A stretch of DNA of 64,000 nucleotides from Terrimonas ferruginea DSM 30193 (lineage in GTDB: Bacteria; Bacteroidota; Bacteroidia; Chitinophagales; Chitinophagaceae), in the NCBI RefSeq assembly GCF_000425585.1, contig NZ_AUDS01000009.1:151708-215707 (forward strand), given 5' to 3'. The notes beneath the pieces were generated by a model. The model did not search any database. It had not been told where the DNA came from and saw only the letters and a list, made by a program, of their open reading frames with translations. Within the stretch, counting starts at the first letter, position 1; every line of letters starts with the position of its first letter. Made by a program: the position numbers and the translations under genes. This document shows, one piece after another, positions 32,009 through 41,621 of the stretch.

Positions 32009-34825
32009 TTACAGTTCGAGTTCGCGCTGGATTTTCCGCGGACTGAAATTCGATATGTCAATGGAAAAGGAGATCGTTTTCGCCAACCGGGGTAAACCTT
32101 TTTTCGCCGATACGGTCGATTGGATATAGTCTTTATACACGCGGCTGTATACCAGCGGTACATAAATATTGATGGTTTCTTTCAGCAACGAGAATTGCAG
32201 TCCCGCATCAAAAAGGAAACGGTCCGTATTGGCATTCCGTTCCCATGCGCCGGCGTAGGTGCCGATGTCCGCAAACACCCGTACAGGAAAAGGAAACGGC
32301 AACACCGTTGAATGCAGGTTGATCGCGGTCAGCCAGTCATCGGTTTTTCCGATCTTGTTGGCCAACAGATCTGTCCTTACTTTGAATCCGCCATCGCGCA
32401 CCATGATCTGCTGACTGGCAAAGCCCTGGAATTTGTTGCGGCCGATAAAATAATCGCTGTAGGTATAGTCTTCATAACCATTGGCGCCGGTCATGTTGAG
32501 GTGGTAACGGTCGGTGGCAAATTGTTTGGTAAACGTAGCTGCTCCGCTGTAAAAGAATTTTCCTGCAAACACGCGCACCTGCAGTCCGCCATGTTTGGGA
32601 TAGTTGAAGAAATAATTACCGGTGAATGCGGCGCGGACAAAATCTTTTGCCTGTTCTATTTGCAGTTCGGTTTTGAAGGGGTACAACTTGCGGTTGTTCT
32701 CGATTACAAACTTCAGTTGGTTCAACACACGGTTGCCGTCGTTGACACGATAACGGTTTACAAGCGTAGTATCATTACCATTTACCACCGTATCACGGTA
32801 AAACTGTAAAGCTTCTTCGTTGATCAGGAATGATTTGAATTGTATGTAACGGTACAACGGACTACGCGCTGATTTTTCCTTAAATACCAGTCGCGCAAAA
32901 GGTACGATCTTCCGGAAGCCAAGGCGGGTTTTCGCTCCTTCGGGATCGTTGTATTGATCCATCGTGTAAGCGGCGCCGTTGACACCGATATGCACCTGGC
33001 GGAATATTTTTTCGGGGAAAAATGAATAGTTCACAGTACCGGTGCCTGTTAGCCTTTTACTACCGGTTGCCACCATCGGCGCTATAAAAAAACGTAAACG
33101 GTTGTCCGAACGCAGATAATTGGTAGCGAGGAACCCGAACATGAACTTGTCATAACTATTAAAGCCCAATGCCGGTGCGATCAGCAAAAGATTGCGGCGT
33201 TGGGTCTTACCCATTAATACATCCCCGGTCAGGCCGACGCCGAGATTGAACCCTTTGCGTTTTTGTCCCGGTAAAAATCCTTTCTCATTCAGCAATGCGA
33301 AAGGTTGTTCGTTGGATTGTGCGCTGACTGAATCCACTATCTGCCGGAAAGCTTCCGGTGAAGGATGTTTGTGTTGCCATTGCTGGTAGTAGGCCTGCAT
33401 GGCGCGGCTCAGCGTGCCGGAAGGCAAGGTGGTATCGAGATAATTCAACCAGTCGGCCGTTTTGCCGTAGGCGATCAATCCGTAATTAAGCGTTCCGAAC
33501 TCGTTGGCAGGCGTATTGACGGGCTGATCAATGCGGCGAAACTGCTTGCCATGGAGCAGGTCTTCACCGATGTCGTTGCCCATTTTCTTTCCATATCTTT
33601 CTTTGGTATAAAGACGCTCGTAATAAGCGTTGATGCCTTCGTCGAGCCAGGGATATTGCCGTTCGTTGCTGCCGAGCGCGCTGTAAAACCAATTGTGCCC
33701 GATCTCATGCGCGATTACCTGGTCAAGCTCTTTGCCCGAAGTGCCGGGTGCAATGATCGTGATGCCGGGATATTCCATACCGCCGCCCGCACTCAGCGGG
33801 CCTTCCACCACGCTTACCTGGTCGTAAGGATATTCACCGACCTCGCGGCTGTAAAAACGCACGCCTGCTTTTGCGAAAGCCAATGCCTCCTGCCAGCTTT
33901 TTTTAGAAGCAGGCGCATAATAACTACTTACCGTAATGATCTTGCCGGAAGGCAGCCGGCAGGTATCCTGCTCCACCACAAAACGTTTGTCGGCAAACCA
34001 GGCAAAGTCGTGCACATTTTTTTGAGAAAAATATAAAGTCTTGAAGCTGGCAGCTGCGGGCGGATAAAGATTACGTATCGTTTTTACCTGGCCGTATTTA
34101 TTTTTCTCTTTGCGCGACACGGGCGACCATTCAAAGTTGCGGCGTGTTTTGAGCCATTCTTTTTCCTTGTCGTTCTGCAGGTTGCCGGTGGCGGCCACTA
34201 CATAGTTTTCAGGTACGTTGATGCGCACATCGTAATTACCGAATTCGCTGTAAAATTCTCCCTGATCGAGGTAGGGCATCGGATGCCAGCCCTGGTGGTC
34301 GTACACGGCTGGTTTCGGATACCATTGTGTGACCTGGAATGTTTCGCCCACGTAACCACCTCGGGATACATTGTAAGGAAGTTTGACATGAAAAGGAGTG
34401 GTGATATTGGCCGTTGCACCGGGAGCCAGCGGCTCGGGCAGTTCGAGGCGGATGATATCGATATGTTGCGGGTGATCTGAAGTTTCGGCTACTTTTCCGT
34501 TTACTTTAAAATCGAGCCGGTTGATGTATCCTTTTTGGTCAGCGTCTGAAAAGTAGAATTGTGTTTTATCGTTTTCCAGCATTTGATCACTGAAAGCGGT
34601 GCGGTCATTTTTGTAAGCATTGGGCCATACATGAAACCAGATAAAGTGTAAAGTGTCGGGAGAATGATTGATGTATTCGATGGAGCTGAAACCGTCGAGT
34701 GTGCGGTTCTTTTCATTCAGCGTTACTTCGATGGAATGATTAACCTGCTGCTGCCAGTAAGCGCGCTGGGCCCGTGCGCTGAGCAAAGTTGTCAGGAAGC
34801 CTATCAGGAGTAGAAAATTTCTCAA
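32009..34825 (-). CDS. M1 family zinc aminopeptidase with long C-terminal domain
   Basis: A 938-residue exported metallopeptidase: signal peptide MRNFLLLIGFLTTLLSARAQ, an N-terminal beta domain, and the catalytic zinc site HEIGHNW at 373-379 with the third ligand E396 (WLDEGINAYYE), the HExxH-x18-E pattern of M1. From about 520 to the end (nearly 420 residues) the sequence turns to alternating aromatic/polar strands ending ISNFSPRKIQRELEL, suggesting an outer-membrane barrel in place of the usual helical domain; this is inference. An NTAAGTA repeat lies just upstream of its start. Confidence 0.88.
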   Translation of the reverse strand: MRNFLLLIGFLTTLLSARAQRAYWQQQVNHSIEVTLNEKNRTLDGFSSIEYINHSPDTLHFIWFHVWPNAYKNDRTAFSDQMLENDKTQFYFSDADQKGYINRLDFKVNGKVAETSDHPQHIDIIRLELPEPLAPGATANITTPFHVKLPYNVSRGGYVGETFQVTQWYPKPAVYDHQGWHPMPYLDQGEFYSEFGNYDVRINVPENYVVAATGNLQNDKEKEWLKTRRNFEWSPVSRKEKNKYGQVKTIRNLYPPAAASFKTLYFSQKNVHDFAWFADKRFVVEQDTCRLPSGKIITVSSYYAPASKKSWQEALAFAKAGVRFYSREVGEYPYDQVSVVEGPLSAGGGMEYPGITIIAPGTSGKELDQVIAHEIGHNWFYSALGSNERQYPWLDEGINAYYERLYTKERYGKKMGNDIGEDLLHGKQFRRIDQPVNTPANEFGTLNYGLIAYGKTADWLNYLDTTLPSGTLSRAMQAYYQQWQHKHPSPEAFRQIVDSVSAQSNEQPFALLNEKGFLPGQKRKGFNLGVGLTGDVLMGKTQRRNLLLIAPALGFNSYDKFMFGFLATNYLRSDNRLRFFIAPMVATGSKRLTGTGTVNYSFFPEKIFRQVHIGVNGAAYTMDQYNDPEGAKTRLGFRKIVPFARLVFKEKSARSPLYRYIQFKSFLINEEALQFYRDTVVNGNDTTLVNRYRVNDGNRVLNQLKFVIENNRKLYPFKTELQIEQAKDFVRAAFTGNYFFNYPKHGGLQVRVFAGKFFYSGAATFTKQFATDRYHLNMTGANGYEDYTYSDYFIGRNKFQGFASQQIMVRDGGFKVRTDLLANKIGKTDDWLTAINLHSTVLPFPFPVRVFADIGTYAGAWERNANTDRFLFDAGLQFSLLKETINIYVPLVYSRVYKDYIQSTVSAKKGLPRLAKTISFSIDISNFSPRKIQRELEL

Positions 34826-35014
34826 AGTAGTTAAGTATAAGTTTTAAGTAAATCTTCTTTACGTCTTTGCTCCTTGTGCATCTTTGCGTGAATTTTTCAC
34901 GCGGAGTCGCAAAGTAATGAAGGCGCAAAGAGTTCACGGATTGACCAGTCCACCAAAAATAAGCATCCTCCAGCTTTGTACCCTTTTTGACTTTTTACTT
35001 TTGAATTTTAACTT
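34826..35014. repeat. Mosaic heptamer-repeat locus I
   Basis: The spacer upstream of the M1 gene and downstream (in sense) of the sugar transferase contains an NTAAGTA-like stretch (34826-34850), the TTTGC module with its inverse around a TTTTTCACGC turn (34860-34930), and a DTCAAAA array in minus sense (34992-35012) that begins right at the sugar transferase stop. Confidence 0.75.
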
Positions 35015-36410
35015 ATTTCCCTTTCCCCTTTAAGATGATCCGCAATGTATGGATCATGATCTTAAAGTCGAGGGCCAGCGAAACATTTTCCAGGTACAAC
35101 AGGTCGAACTTGCTGCGTTCCACCATCTGCTCTACATTTTCGGCGTAGCCAAATTGCACCATTCCCCAACTGGTGAGGCCGGGTTTTACGCGCAGCAGGT
35201 ATTTATAATAAGGAAATGCTTTGGTCAGTTGATCGATATAGTAGCGCCTTTCCGGGCGCGGACCCACGAGGCTCATATCGCCCAGCAGGATGTTCCAGAG
35301 TTGTGGTAATTCATCCAGCCGCCATTTACGCATAACGCGGCCCCAGGGCGTGATGCGGGGATCGTTGTCCGAAGAAAGTTTTGGACCGCTCTCTTCGGCG
35401 TTGCTGATCATGGAGCGGAACTTATACATGAAAAAAGGCTTGCCTTTGAAACCGATCCGTTCCTGTACATAGATCACGGGACCTTTCGAGGAGAAGCGGA
35501 CACGCAATGCTACATAGAGCATCAAAGGCCATAGCAGCAACAACCCCGTCAATGAAGCGAGAATATCGATCAGCCGTTTCACCGGTTGTTGCCATTCAGG
35601 CATGAGGTTGGTCTTGAGATCGATCAGCACCGTACCGAGTACATTGCTTGTTTTTACTGAGCCGGAAAGGATATCGAGTGTATCGGGACGGATTTTGATC
35701 TCTACATCTTTTTCACTGAGCCGGTTAACAAGATCTTCCAGCAGGGAATGCTCGGTTTTATTCAAGGCCAGCACCACCAGGTGTATACGATGTTCGGCAA
35801 TGATCTGTTCCAGATCGCTGACACTTCCCAACTGAGGCAACTTAACGGTGGCATTATCGTGATCGGTGGGAATAAAACCAACATAATGATAACCGCTGCC
35901 GGAAAGATTACGATGCGTTTGACGATAAATAGCGGCAGCCTGTTCGCGGTTGCCAATCATCAGCGTGGGAAACTTGATGCGCTGGGAGAGGATTTGTTTT
36001 TTAATGCGGTTGAGCAGAAGCGCTCTTCCGCCAAATGTGAGCAGGAAATGGATCAGTACCAGCCAGCCCGTGCTGCGATAATAATAACTATAGTTGCCGG
36101 ATGAGTCATTAAGCAGGGTGGCAAAAAACAATACGCTGCATCCAACGAGTGTGCATACAAGCGTATAAGTCAGTTCGGCCAGCCGTGACTTACTGTACAA
36201 AGAGCGGTAAGTACCGGCAATCGTATACAGGCTGAGCCATGCCGCCGGTATTACAAAAAGGATAAAGAACCAGTTGCGGGATGATAGGGGAAATAAGGGT
36301 TGTTGCAGCAGGTTGCTGCGGATCAGGCAAAAGAAAAACCAGGCTAATGCGGCCGTGCAGTAATCAGCCAGTACATACCAGCCGGGGGATATTTGTTTGG
36401 TTTCCCTCAT
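35013..36410 (-). CDS. Undecaprenyl-phosphate sugar phosphotransferase (WcaJ/WbaP type)
   Basis: A 465-residue polyprenol phosphate hexose-1-phosphate transferase that starts exopolysaccharide repeat units. Four or five N-terminal membrane helices (about 15-135), a cytosolic nucleotide-binding-like domain (about 145-260), a hydrophobic re-entrant helix near 290, and the catalytic bacterial sugar transferase domain with [22 protein letters not shown] and [22 protein letters not shown] are seen. Its start overlaps the upstream Gfo/Idh stop by one base (TAATG). No other capsule genes follow, so it is an isolated initiator with one oxidoreductase. Confidence 0.93.
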   Translation of the reverse strand: MRETKQISPGWYVLADYCTAALAWFFFCLIRSNLLQQPLFPLSSRNWFFILFVIPAAWLSLYTIAGTYRSLYSKSRLAELTYTLVCTLVGCSVLFFATLLNDSSGNYSYYYRSTGWLVLIHFLLTFGGRALLLNRIKKQILSQRIKFPTLMIGNREQAAAIYRQTHRNLSGSGYHYVGFIPTDHDNATVKLPQLGSVSDLEQIIAEHRIHLVVLALNKTEHSLLEDLVNRLSEKDVEIKIRPDTLDILSGSVKTSNVLGTVLIDLKTNLMPEWQQPVKRLIDILASLTGLLLLWPLMLYVALRVRFSSKGPVIYVQERIGFKGKPFFMYKFRSMISNAEESGPKLSSDNDPRITPWGRVMRKWRLDELPQLWNILLGDMSLVGPRPERRYYIDQLTKAFPYYKYLLRVKPGLTSWGMVQFGYAENVEQMVERSKFDLLYLENVSLALDFKIMIHTLRIILKGKGK

Positions 36411-37387
36411 TAACGGGTGATCACGTTGTTGCCGATCTTGCTCAGGATTTGATGTGCCACATCCATTGCCATCAGTCCATCGATCTCGGACACCACCGTG
36501 CGTGTATTATTGAGAATGGCATCTCTGAATTCTTCGAGTTCCCGCTTGATGGCATTGACTTCCGGTACTTCCGGATTGGCCACCGCGATGGTTTTCCTGC
36601 CGCCGTTGGGCGTGTCGATATCAAAGGCAAATACGTTGGTATCTGAAGGCTCTTTGAGCTTGATGATCTCGGTTTTTTTATTGAGAAAATCTACGCCGAT
36701 GTAAGCGTCCTTCTGGAAGATACGCATCTTACGCATTTTTTTCATGGAAATGCGGCTGCTGGTGAGGTTGGCCACACATCCGTTATCGAACTCGATGCGT
36801 ACGTTAGCGATATCGGGTGTATCGGTGAGCACTGCCACACCGCTTGCGGAAATATGTTTTACATCACTGTTGACAATGCTCAGGATGATGTCGATGTCGT
36901 GGATCATGAGATCGAGGATCACACTTACTTCGGTGCCACGCGGATTGAACTGTGCCAGGCGATGCACTTCGATAAACATCGGTGACAACGTTACGTCTTT
37001 CAACGCAAGGAAGGCCGGATTGAAACGCTCCACATGACCTACCTGCATCTTGATGTTGGATTCCTTGGCCAGTTTTACGAGCTGACGGGCTTCCTCCATG
37101 GTATGCGCCAGTGGTTTTTCTACGAAAACGTGTTTGCCCATCCGGATCGCTTTCTCACACCATACAAAATGATGATTGGTTGGCGCTACCACGTCGATGG
37201 CATCTACTGCCCCCAGCAAAGTATCGGCATCCAGAAAACGGGGAAGCTGGTATTTGTCTGATACGGCTTTGGCATTGTCGTCATCCGGATCATAGAAACC
37301 GACAACTTCCACGCCGCTGATCTCTCTCCAGTTATTGAGATGAAATTTTCCTAAATGGCCTACGCCGATTATCCCGATCCGTAGCAT
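36410..37387 (-). CDS. Gfo/Idh/MocA family oxidoreductase
   Basis: A 325-residue NAD(P)-dependent sugar-type oxidoreductase: Rossmann [13 protein letters not shown] (8-20), the conserved [11 protein letters not shown] near 95 with the catalytic-region lysine, and [12 protein letters not shown]. It lies directly upstream of, and overlaps by one base, the sugar transferase, so a role in nucleotide-sugar or glycan precursor modification is likely. It is preceded 20 bases upstream by the unknown periplasmic protein gene. The exact substrate cannot be read. Confidence 0.9.
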   Translation of the reverse strand: MLRIGIIGVGHLGKFHLNNWREISGVEVVGFYDPDDDNAKAVSDKYQLPRFLDADTLLGAVDAIDVVAPTNHHFVWCEKAIRMGKHVFVEKPLAHTMEEARQLVKLAKESNIKMQVGHVERFNPAFLALKDVTLSPMFIEVHRLAQFNPRGTEVSVILDLMIHDIDIILSIVNSDVKHISASGVAVLTDTPDIANVRIEFDNGCVANLTSSRISMKKMRKMRIFQKDAYIGVDFLNKKTEIIKLKEPSDTNVFAFDIDTPNGGRKTIAVANPEVPEVNAIKRELEEFRDAILNNTRTVVSEIDGLMAMDVAHQILSKIGNNVITR

Positions 37388-37407
37388 AGTAATAGTTTTG
37401 GCAGTCG

Positions 37408-38664
37408 TCAGCGTTTCATCCGGTATTTGCGGTTAACCTTCGGACTGTTGAAATAGTCATTGAGTTCTTTTTCGGACATGGTCATGGCTGCGTCAATAGG
37501 CACGTCGACCAATTGTACCTGCACCTGGCGGAGTTCTTCGCGGAGCTTGGCTGTTTTTTTGGCAACGTCGGGATCTTTTTCACCGATGAGCATATTGTCG
37601 TTGCGCATATACTGCAGGCGTTTAATAGCTGCGCGGATGATGGTAGCCTGGTTTTGCTCAACACTTTTTTGCGGCGAAGTGGCTTCTTTGATAGGCGTGA
37701 GCGCCACACCTACGCTTGGCAACACCTTGCCTGTATTCTGTGAAGACTTATTGGCCGATGTATTGAGGATGGTACCGGTGAGCGCGGTTGACGCTGCGGT
37801 AAGATCGAAACCGGTGCGGGCTCCTTTTGTTTTCTTCACCTTGCGGTCGAGCTGGAAGAACACATATTGCAAACGCAATACATAATCTTTAATGGTGCTG
37901 TCCACTGCCGCATGCTCCTGCACCGCTCTGGGATAATTGAGCGCATCCCTGACGACAATTTTGATAGTAGCTGTATCACGCACTTTGGTACGGGTAGAGC
38001 CGATAAAGGTCAGGATCACGGTTTTCTGTTTGCCTTCATCGTCCTGCGAAACGAAATCATACGGCACATCCCAACTGAATTTTTCATCGCAATGTTTCAC
38101 CAGTTTGTAATTGCTGATGGGAATGCTGGAAGAAAATAAAATGTCTTCGATAGGAAAGTTGCCGCTTTCGCAGAGCACGTCGAAATTCACGTTCGACCCT
38201 TCGTCTACAATGAGGCTGTTGGAAACGGTGAATTTGACTTTGGGCTGAATGACTTCCGTGTTATAGAAAATGAGGATGAAACTGGTGTCTACACGGTCGG
38301 TGGGGTCGGAGAGGTTCTGCACGCCGACCTTGACAGAATATTCCACGTCGTACTTCAACTTGCCCGAAAGGAAATAGGAGCGGTCGGGTTTGAAAGAAAG
38401 TAAGCCGTTGTCCTTGTTGATCTTCAGGCCAAAGGGTGAACTCTTCAGGTACCAGTAATATTTGGTTGCCTCCTTATTGATCTGCAACTGGTAGGACAGG
38501 GCCGAGTCCACGTGCAGGGTAATAAAGGGGTTAAGGTTTTTTATCCGGAGCGGCGTATCGATTTTTACCGGCACTACAGGGGTAGGCAAGGTGTCGACCT
38601 GCGCAAAAGCCGGACGGGCGGCCATGACCAGTATAAAGAGACCAACGATCCTGAAGACCCTCAT
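37408..38664 (-). CDS. Exported protein of unknown function
   Basis: A 418-residue protein with signal peptide MRVFRIVGLFILVMAARPAFAQ. The middle (about 45-270) is beta-rich and reads like one or two cadherin/Ig-like modules (GLLSFKPDRSYFLSGKLKYD, FTVSNSLIVDEGSNVNF, RDTATIKIVVRD). The C-terminal part (270-418) is basic and helical with heptad-like stretches (KKTAKLREELRQVQVQLVD) and ends PKVNRKYRMKR. I do not recognise a named family. It is the first gene of a group leading into the oxidoreductase and sugar transferase, so an envelope or glycan-related structural role is possible. Confidence 0.7.
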   Translation of the reverse strand: MRVFRIVGLFILVMAARPAFAQVDTLPTPVVPVKIDTPLRIKNLNPFITLHVDSALSYQLQINKEATKYYWYLKSSPFGLKINKDNGLLSFKPDRSYFLSGKLKYDVEYSVKVGVQNLSDPTDRVDTSFILIFYNTEVIQPKVKFTVSNSLIVDEGSNVNFDVLCESGNFPIEDILFSSSIPISNYKLVKHCDEKFSWDVPYDFVSQDDEGKQKTVILTFIGSTRTKVRDTATIKIVVRDALNYPRAVQEHAAVDSTIKDYVLRLQYVFFQLDRKVKKTKGARTGFDLTAASTALTGTILNTSANKSSQNTGKVLPSVGVALTPIKEATSPQKSVEQNQATIIRAAIKRLQYMRNDNMLIGEKDPDVAKKTAKLREELRQVQVQLVDVPIDAAMTMSEKELNDYFNSPKVNRKYRMKR

Positions 38665-38692
38665 GTGTCTGTTGTTTTTGATTGAATGAGGG

Positions 38693-38700
38693 CAAATTTA
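38693..38700 (-). promoter_or_regulatory. -7 box upstream of the 37.4-38.7 kb operon
   Basis: TAAATTTG on the minus strand, 28 bases before the ATG at 38664. No convincing TTTG at the -33 distance. Confidence 0.45.
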
Positions 38701-38756
38701 ATTCATTTGCCTGTAAAATAATCTTTTGCATACTTTATAAACAGGGTAAAAAGAAA

Positions 38757-38780
38757 CCCCGGCGTAGAAACACCGGGGGT
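38757..38780 (-). terminator. Terminator after hsp20
   Basis: On the minus strand CCCCGGTG pairs with CGCCGGGG (one G-T pair) around a TTTCTA loop, followed by TTTCTTTTT. It lies about 60 bases downstream of the hsp20 stop. Confidence 0.75.
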
Positions 38781-38838
38781 AAACCAAAACCAACTGCTTA
38801 TGAGAAAAACTTGATAGTATTTTTAAAAGCACCTGTTA

Positions 38839-39285
38839 TTACAGGATGCTTATTTCTTTAGACGCTGTTTTTTGTTCTTCCTTTTTAGGCAAATTCAACG
38901 TTAGCACTCCGTTAACATATTTAGCCTCGATCTGATCGGATGCAATTTTTTCATCCAGTGTAAAAGATCTTTTGAAAGAACGGAACCGGTATTCATTCCG
39001 GATCGTCTTGCTTTTTTCGTCTTTTGTTTCATCTTCCTTGCGTTCGGCAGAAATGGTGAGGATCTGCTGATCCAGGTTCACCTTGAAATCTGCTTTGTCA
39101 AATCCGGGAGCGACGATGTCCAGGGAGTAGCTCTTCTCCGTTTCGGTGATATTCACCGGTACAAATCCTTTCCACTGGGAGGGAGCGTCGTTCTTAAACA
39201 AGACGGGCATTTCTGAGAAAAGGTCGTTTACGAAATTGTTAAAGCTTCCATCAAAGCCGCGGCGTCCAAATTTTGCATGTGTCAT
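38839..39285 (-). CDS. Hsp20 / alpha-crystallin family small heat-shock protein
   Basis: A 148-residue holdase chaperone. The alpha-crystallin domain covers about 38-140: VPVNITETEKSYSLDIVAPGFDKADF, the conserved FxRSF-like RFRSFKRSFTLDEKI, and the GVLTLNLPKKEE signature near 130; a C-terminal SKEISIL provides the I-x-I/L-like oligomerisation tail. It is transcribed alone with its own terminator. An A/T-rich promoter with GTTTGACAAG and TAATCTTA lies just upstream on the minus strand, resembling but not clearly matching the housekeeping pattern. Confidence 0.94.
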   Translation of the reverse strand: MTHAKFGRRGFDGSFNNFVNDLFSEMPVLFKNDAPSQWKGFVPVNITETEKSYSLDIVAPGFDKADFKVNLDQQILTISAERKEDETKDEKSKTIRNEYRFRSFKRSFTLDEKIASDQIEAKYVNGVLTLNLPKKEEQKTASKEISIL

Positions 39286-39456
39286 ACAGGTATCGTTTTA
39301 TTTTTGTTTGATAAGATTAACGACTTTCTCTTGTCAAACCACGGACCATTGCCATTTTTCAGGACATTATGACTGTATTGCGCAATTTTTAGTGCCATAA
39401 TTTCCGGAATGTTTGATGCTTCTATGACTATATACGTAAGAGAGGCGTGGCAGGGG

Positions 39457-39489
39457 TTGCAAAACGGCGAACTTTTCTGCGTACATTTG
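39457..39489 (+). promoter_or_regulatory. Promoter for bacilliredoxin gene
   Basis: TTG at 39457-39459, 22 bases, then TACATTTG at 39482-39489 (TAnnTTTG). The ATG at 39530 follows after 40 bases. Confidence 0.6.
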
Positions 39490-39529
39490 TGTTCCTTATA
39501 TATTCACGTTATATCAAACTAAATACCGT

Positions 39530-39946
39530 ATGTATCCTGAAGAAATTGTAGTTCCGATGAAAGAGGAGCTGACCGATAATGGTTTTGCTGAATTGCTGAC
39601 CGCCGGTGAAGTGGATGCCCAGCTCGCTAAAGCGGGTACCACCCTTGTAATGATCAACTCCGTATGTGGTTGTTCGGCCGGATCTGCACGTCCCGGCGTG
39701 TTGATCGCTGTAGCCAATGCCAAGCAAAAACCTGATTTCCTGACCACTGTTTTTGCCGGTTTCGATGTGGAAGCGGTAAACAAACTGCGTCAGCACCTGC
39801 TGCCTTATCCTCCGTCTTCACCAGCTATTGCGCTGTTTAAGGATGGCAAACTTGTTCATTTTATCGAGCGTCACCAGATCGAAGGCCGTTCAGCCCAGAT
39901 CATCGCCCACAATCTGCTGGGTGCGTTTGAAGAATATTGCAATTAA
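39530..39946 (+). CDS. Bacilliredoxin, BrxA/BrxB family
   Basis: A 138-residue thioredoxin-fold protein starting MYPEEIVVPMKEEL. The active-site CGC motif is at 46-48 (NSVCGCSAGSARPG), and SSPAIALFKDGKLVHFIERHQIEG matches the YphP/YqiW family that removes bacillithiol from mixed disulfides. Bacteroidota members are common. It stands alone with its own promoter and terminator. Together with bshC and the BstA-like gene it supports bacillithiol redox chemistry. Confidence 0.93.
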   Translation: MYPEEIVVPMKEELTDNGFAELLTAGEVDAQLAKAGTTLVMINSVCGCSAGSARPGVLIAVANAKQKPDFLTTVFAGFDVEAVNKLRQHLLPYPPSSPAIALFKDGKLVHFIERHQIEGRSAQIIAHNLLGAFEEYCN

Positions 39947-39968
39947 TTATACAGATCATTGCTGCAGG

Positions 39969-40004
39969 AACCGGGTTACGTTTTCGTACCCGGTTTCTGT
40001 TTTT
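39969..40004 (+). terminator. Terminator after bacilliredoxin gene
   Basis: AACCGGGT (39969-39976) pairs with ACCCGGTT (39988-39995); ACG/CGT extends the stem past a bulged T to a TTTT loop. TCTGTTTTT follows. Confidence 0.85.
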
Positions 40005-40054
40005 AGTCAAAGGTTTCCTGTATTTTCGCCCTTACACCATAATTCAACAGCTAC

Positions 40055-41359
40055 ATGTATCCCAACCTGTACTACGCGTTCAAAGATTTGTTTGGAGTGG
40101 AATGGAGTTTCTTGCGGATTGTTAATTCCTTCGGTTTTTTTGTAGCCATATCTTTTATACTTGCGGCTGTCATTCTCACCAAAGAATTAAAGCGCAAGAG
40201 CAAAGAAGGATTATTGCATCCTACAGATATGCAGGTGATGGTTGGGCAGCCTGCAACGGCGGGTGAGATCCTGCTCAATTTCCTGTTTGGTTTCCTTTTC
40301 GGTTATAAATTACTTGGTTTCTTTTTCATGGATAAATCCGCTACGGAAGATCCGCAGCAGTTTATCTTTTCCAGTATTGGAAGCTGGCCGGCGGGTATCG
40401 GGCTCGGGCTGTTGTTCGCCTTTCTCAAATGGTATGATAAGAACAAACAAAAGCTTCCCAGGCCGGAAAAGCGTACCGTGCGCATCTGGCCGCACGACCG
40501 GGTGGGAGAGATCACTATCATTGCATTGGTATTTGGCCTGATCGGTGCCAAAGTATTTGATACACTGGAAAACTGGGATCGTTTTGTAAAGGATCCGTCA
40601 ACGATATTATCTGTATCAGGTCTTACTTTTTATGGCGGGTTGATCTGTGCGGCAGCGGCCATCTGGTTTTATGCCCGCAAGCACAAAATCGGCTTCTGGC
40701 ACCTGAACGATGCCGCGGCGCCGGCCTTGATGCTGTCGTACGGCACAGGCCGTATCGGCTGCCAGGTTTCCGGCGATGGCGACTGGGGGATTTTCAATGC
40801 CGCCTATCGTTCGCTACCGGAAGGTGGTGTAGCCACCGGGACACCGGAGCAATTCAACCAGGCCCTGCAAACGCACGCTGCCTTTTTCAGCAGTGGCAGT
40901 CATGGTACGGAGCATGCCTATTTCACCAAGCCGGGCTGGCTCAATTTCCTGCCCGACTGGATGTTTGCCTACGACTTTCCTCACAACGTCAACGACACCG
41001 GTGTGCCGCTGGCCAACTGTGTGGATGCTAAATATTGCAATCATCTGCCGGTACCGGTTTTCCCCACTTCTTTTTATGAAACCCTGCTGTGCCTGGCCTT
41101 ATTTGGATTGCTTTGGGCTTTCCGCAAGAAGCTGACCATCCCTGGCACGTTGTTCGCGCTGTATTTAATGGTAAATGGTCTTGAGCGTTTTGTGATCGAA
41201 AAGATCCGGGTAAACGAGCAGATCAGCTTCCTCGGCTTCCGGCCCACACAGGCGGAAGTGATTTCTTCGCTGCTATTCCTTTCTGGTCTCGGTCTTTGGA
41301 TCTATCTCCGGAAAACGTACAAAGGGCCACGTAATCCACAGCCTGTAAAACAGGAATAG
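40055..41359 (+). CDS. lgt: Prolipoprotein diacylglyceryl transferase
   Basis: A 434-residue integral membrane enzyme that transfers diacylglycerol to the lipobox cysteine of prolipoproteins. The signature GTGRIGCQVSGDGDWGIFN lies near 229-247, inside multiple helices. Compared with about 290 residues in E. coli it carries an extra N-terminal region and a long insertion after the signature (about 248-340, including GTEHAYFTKPGWLNFLPDW), as is usual in Bacteroidota. A -7-like TATTTTCG lies at 40021-40028. Substrates in this window include both efflux adaptors and the nuclease. Confidence 0.93.
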   Translation: MYPNLYYAFKDLFGVEWSFLRIVNSFGFFVAISFILAAVILTKELKRKSKEGLLHPTDMQVMVGQPATAGEILLNFLFGFLFGYKLLGFFFMDKSATEDPQQFIFSSIGSWPAGIGLGLLFAFLKWYDKNKQKLPRPEKRTVRIWPHDRVGEITIIALVFGLIGAKVFDTLENWDRFVKDPSTILSVSGLTFYGGLICAAAAIWFYARKHKIGFWHLNDAAAPALMLSYGTGRIGCQVSGDGDWGIFNAAYRSLPEGGVATGTPEQFNQALQTHAAFFSSGSHGTEHAYFTKPGWLNFLPDWMFAYDFPHNVNDTGVPLANCVDAKYCNHLPVPVFPTSFYETLLCLALFGLLWAFRKKLTIPGTLFALYLMVNGLERFVIEKIRVNEQISFLGFRPTQAEVISSLLFLSGLGLWIYLRKTYKGPRNPQPVKQE

Positions 41360-41516
41360 ATGACGGAAAAGCGGTTTAATGCGGGAATGCGGTTATCGAA
41401 AGCGTTGTTACTCGGGAGTTTGTAACGGAGGAATAGCGGTTGTACAATAATCGTACCGAATTGTTTTTCAGTAATTTATTCACAAGGGCTATGAGAATCG
41501 GCGTTTGCGGTGTATT

Positions 41517-41548
41517 TTTGCAGACGGTTCGGGACGGTTTTACTTTAG
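41517..41548 (+). promoter_or_regulatory. Candidate promoter for rpoD
   Basis: TTTG at 41517-41520, 20 bases, then TACTTTAG at 41541-41548 (one mismatch to TAnnTTTG). A second possible -7 box, TATTTTTG, lies at 41513-41520. The 262-base spacer from lgt to rpoD otherwise shows nothing I can name. Confidence 0.5.
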
Positions 41549-41621
41549 CACTCCATTTGCAACATTCTGCAAACAAAGACTGTCTACTATTCGTTGTTAT
41601 TAAAACAGACACAAATTACCT

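Noticed and set aside
33365-34036. 223-codon plus-strand frame inside the M1 peptidase gene
   Set aside because: Antisense to a clearly conserved peptidase including its zinc site; composition looks like a shadow frame.
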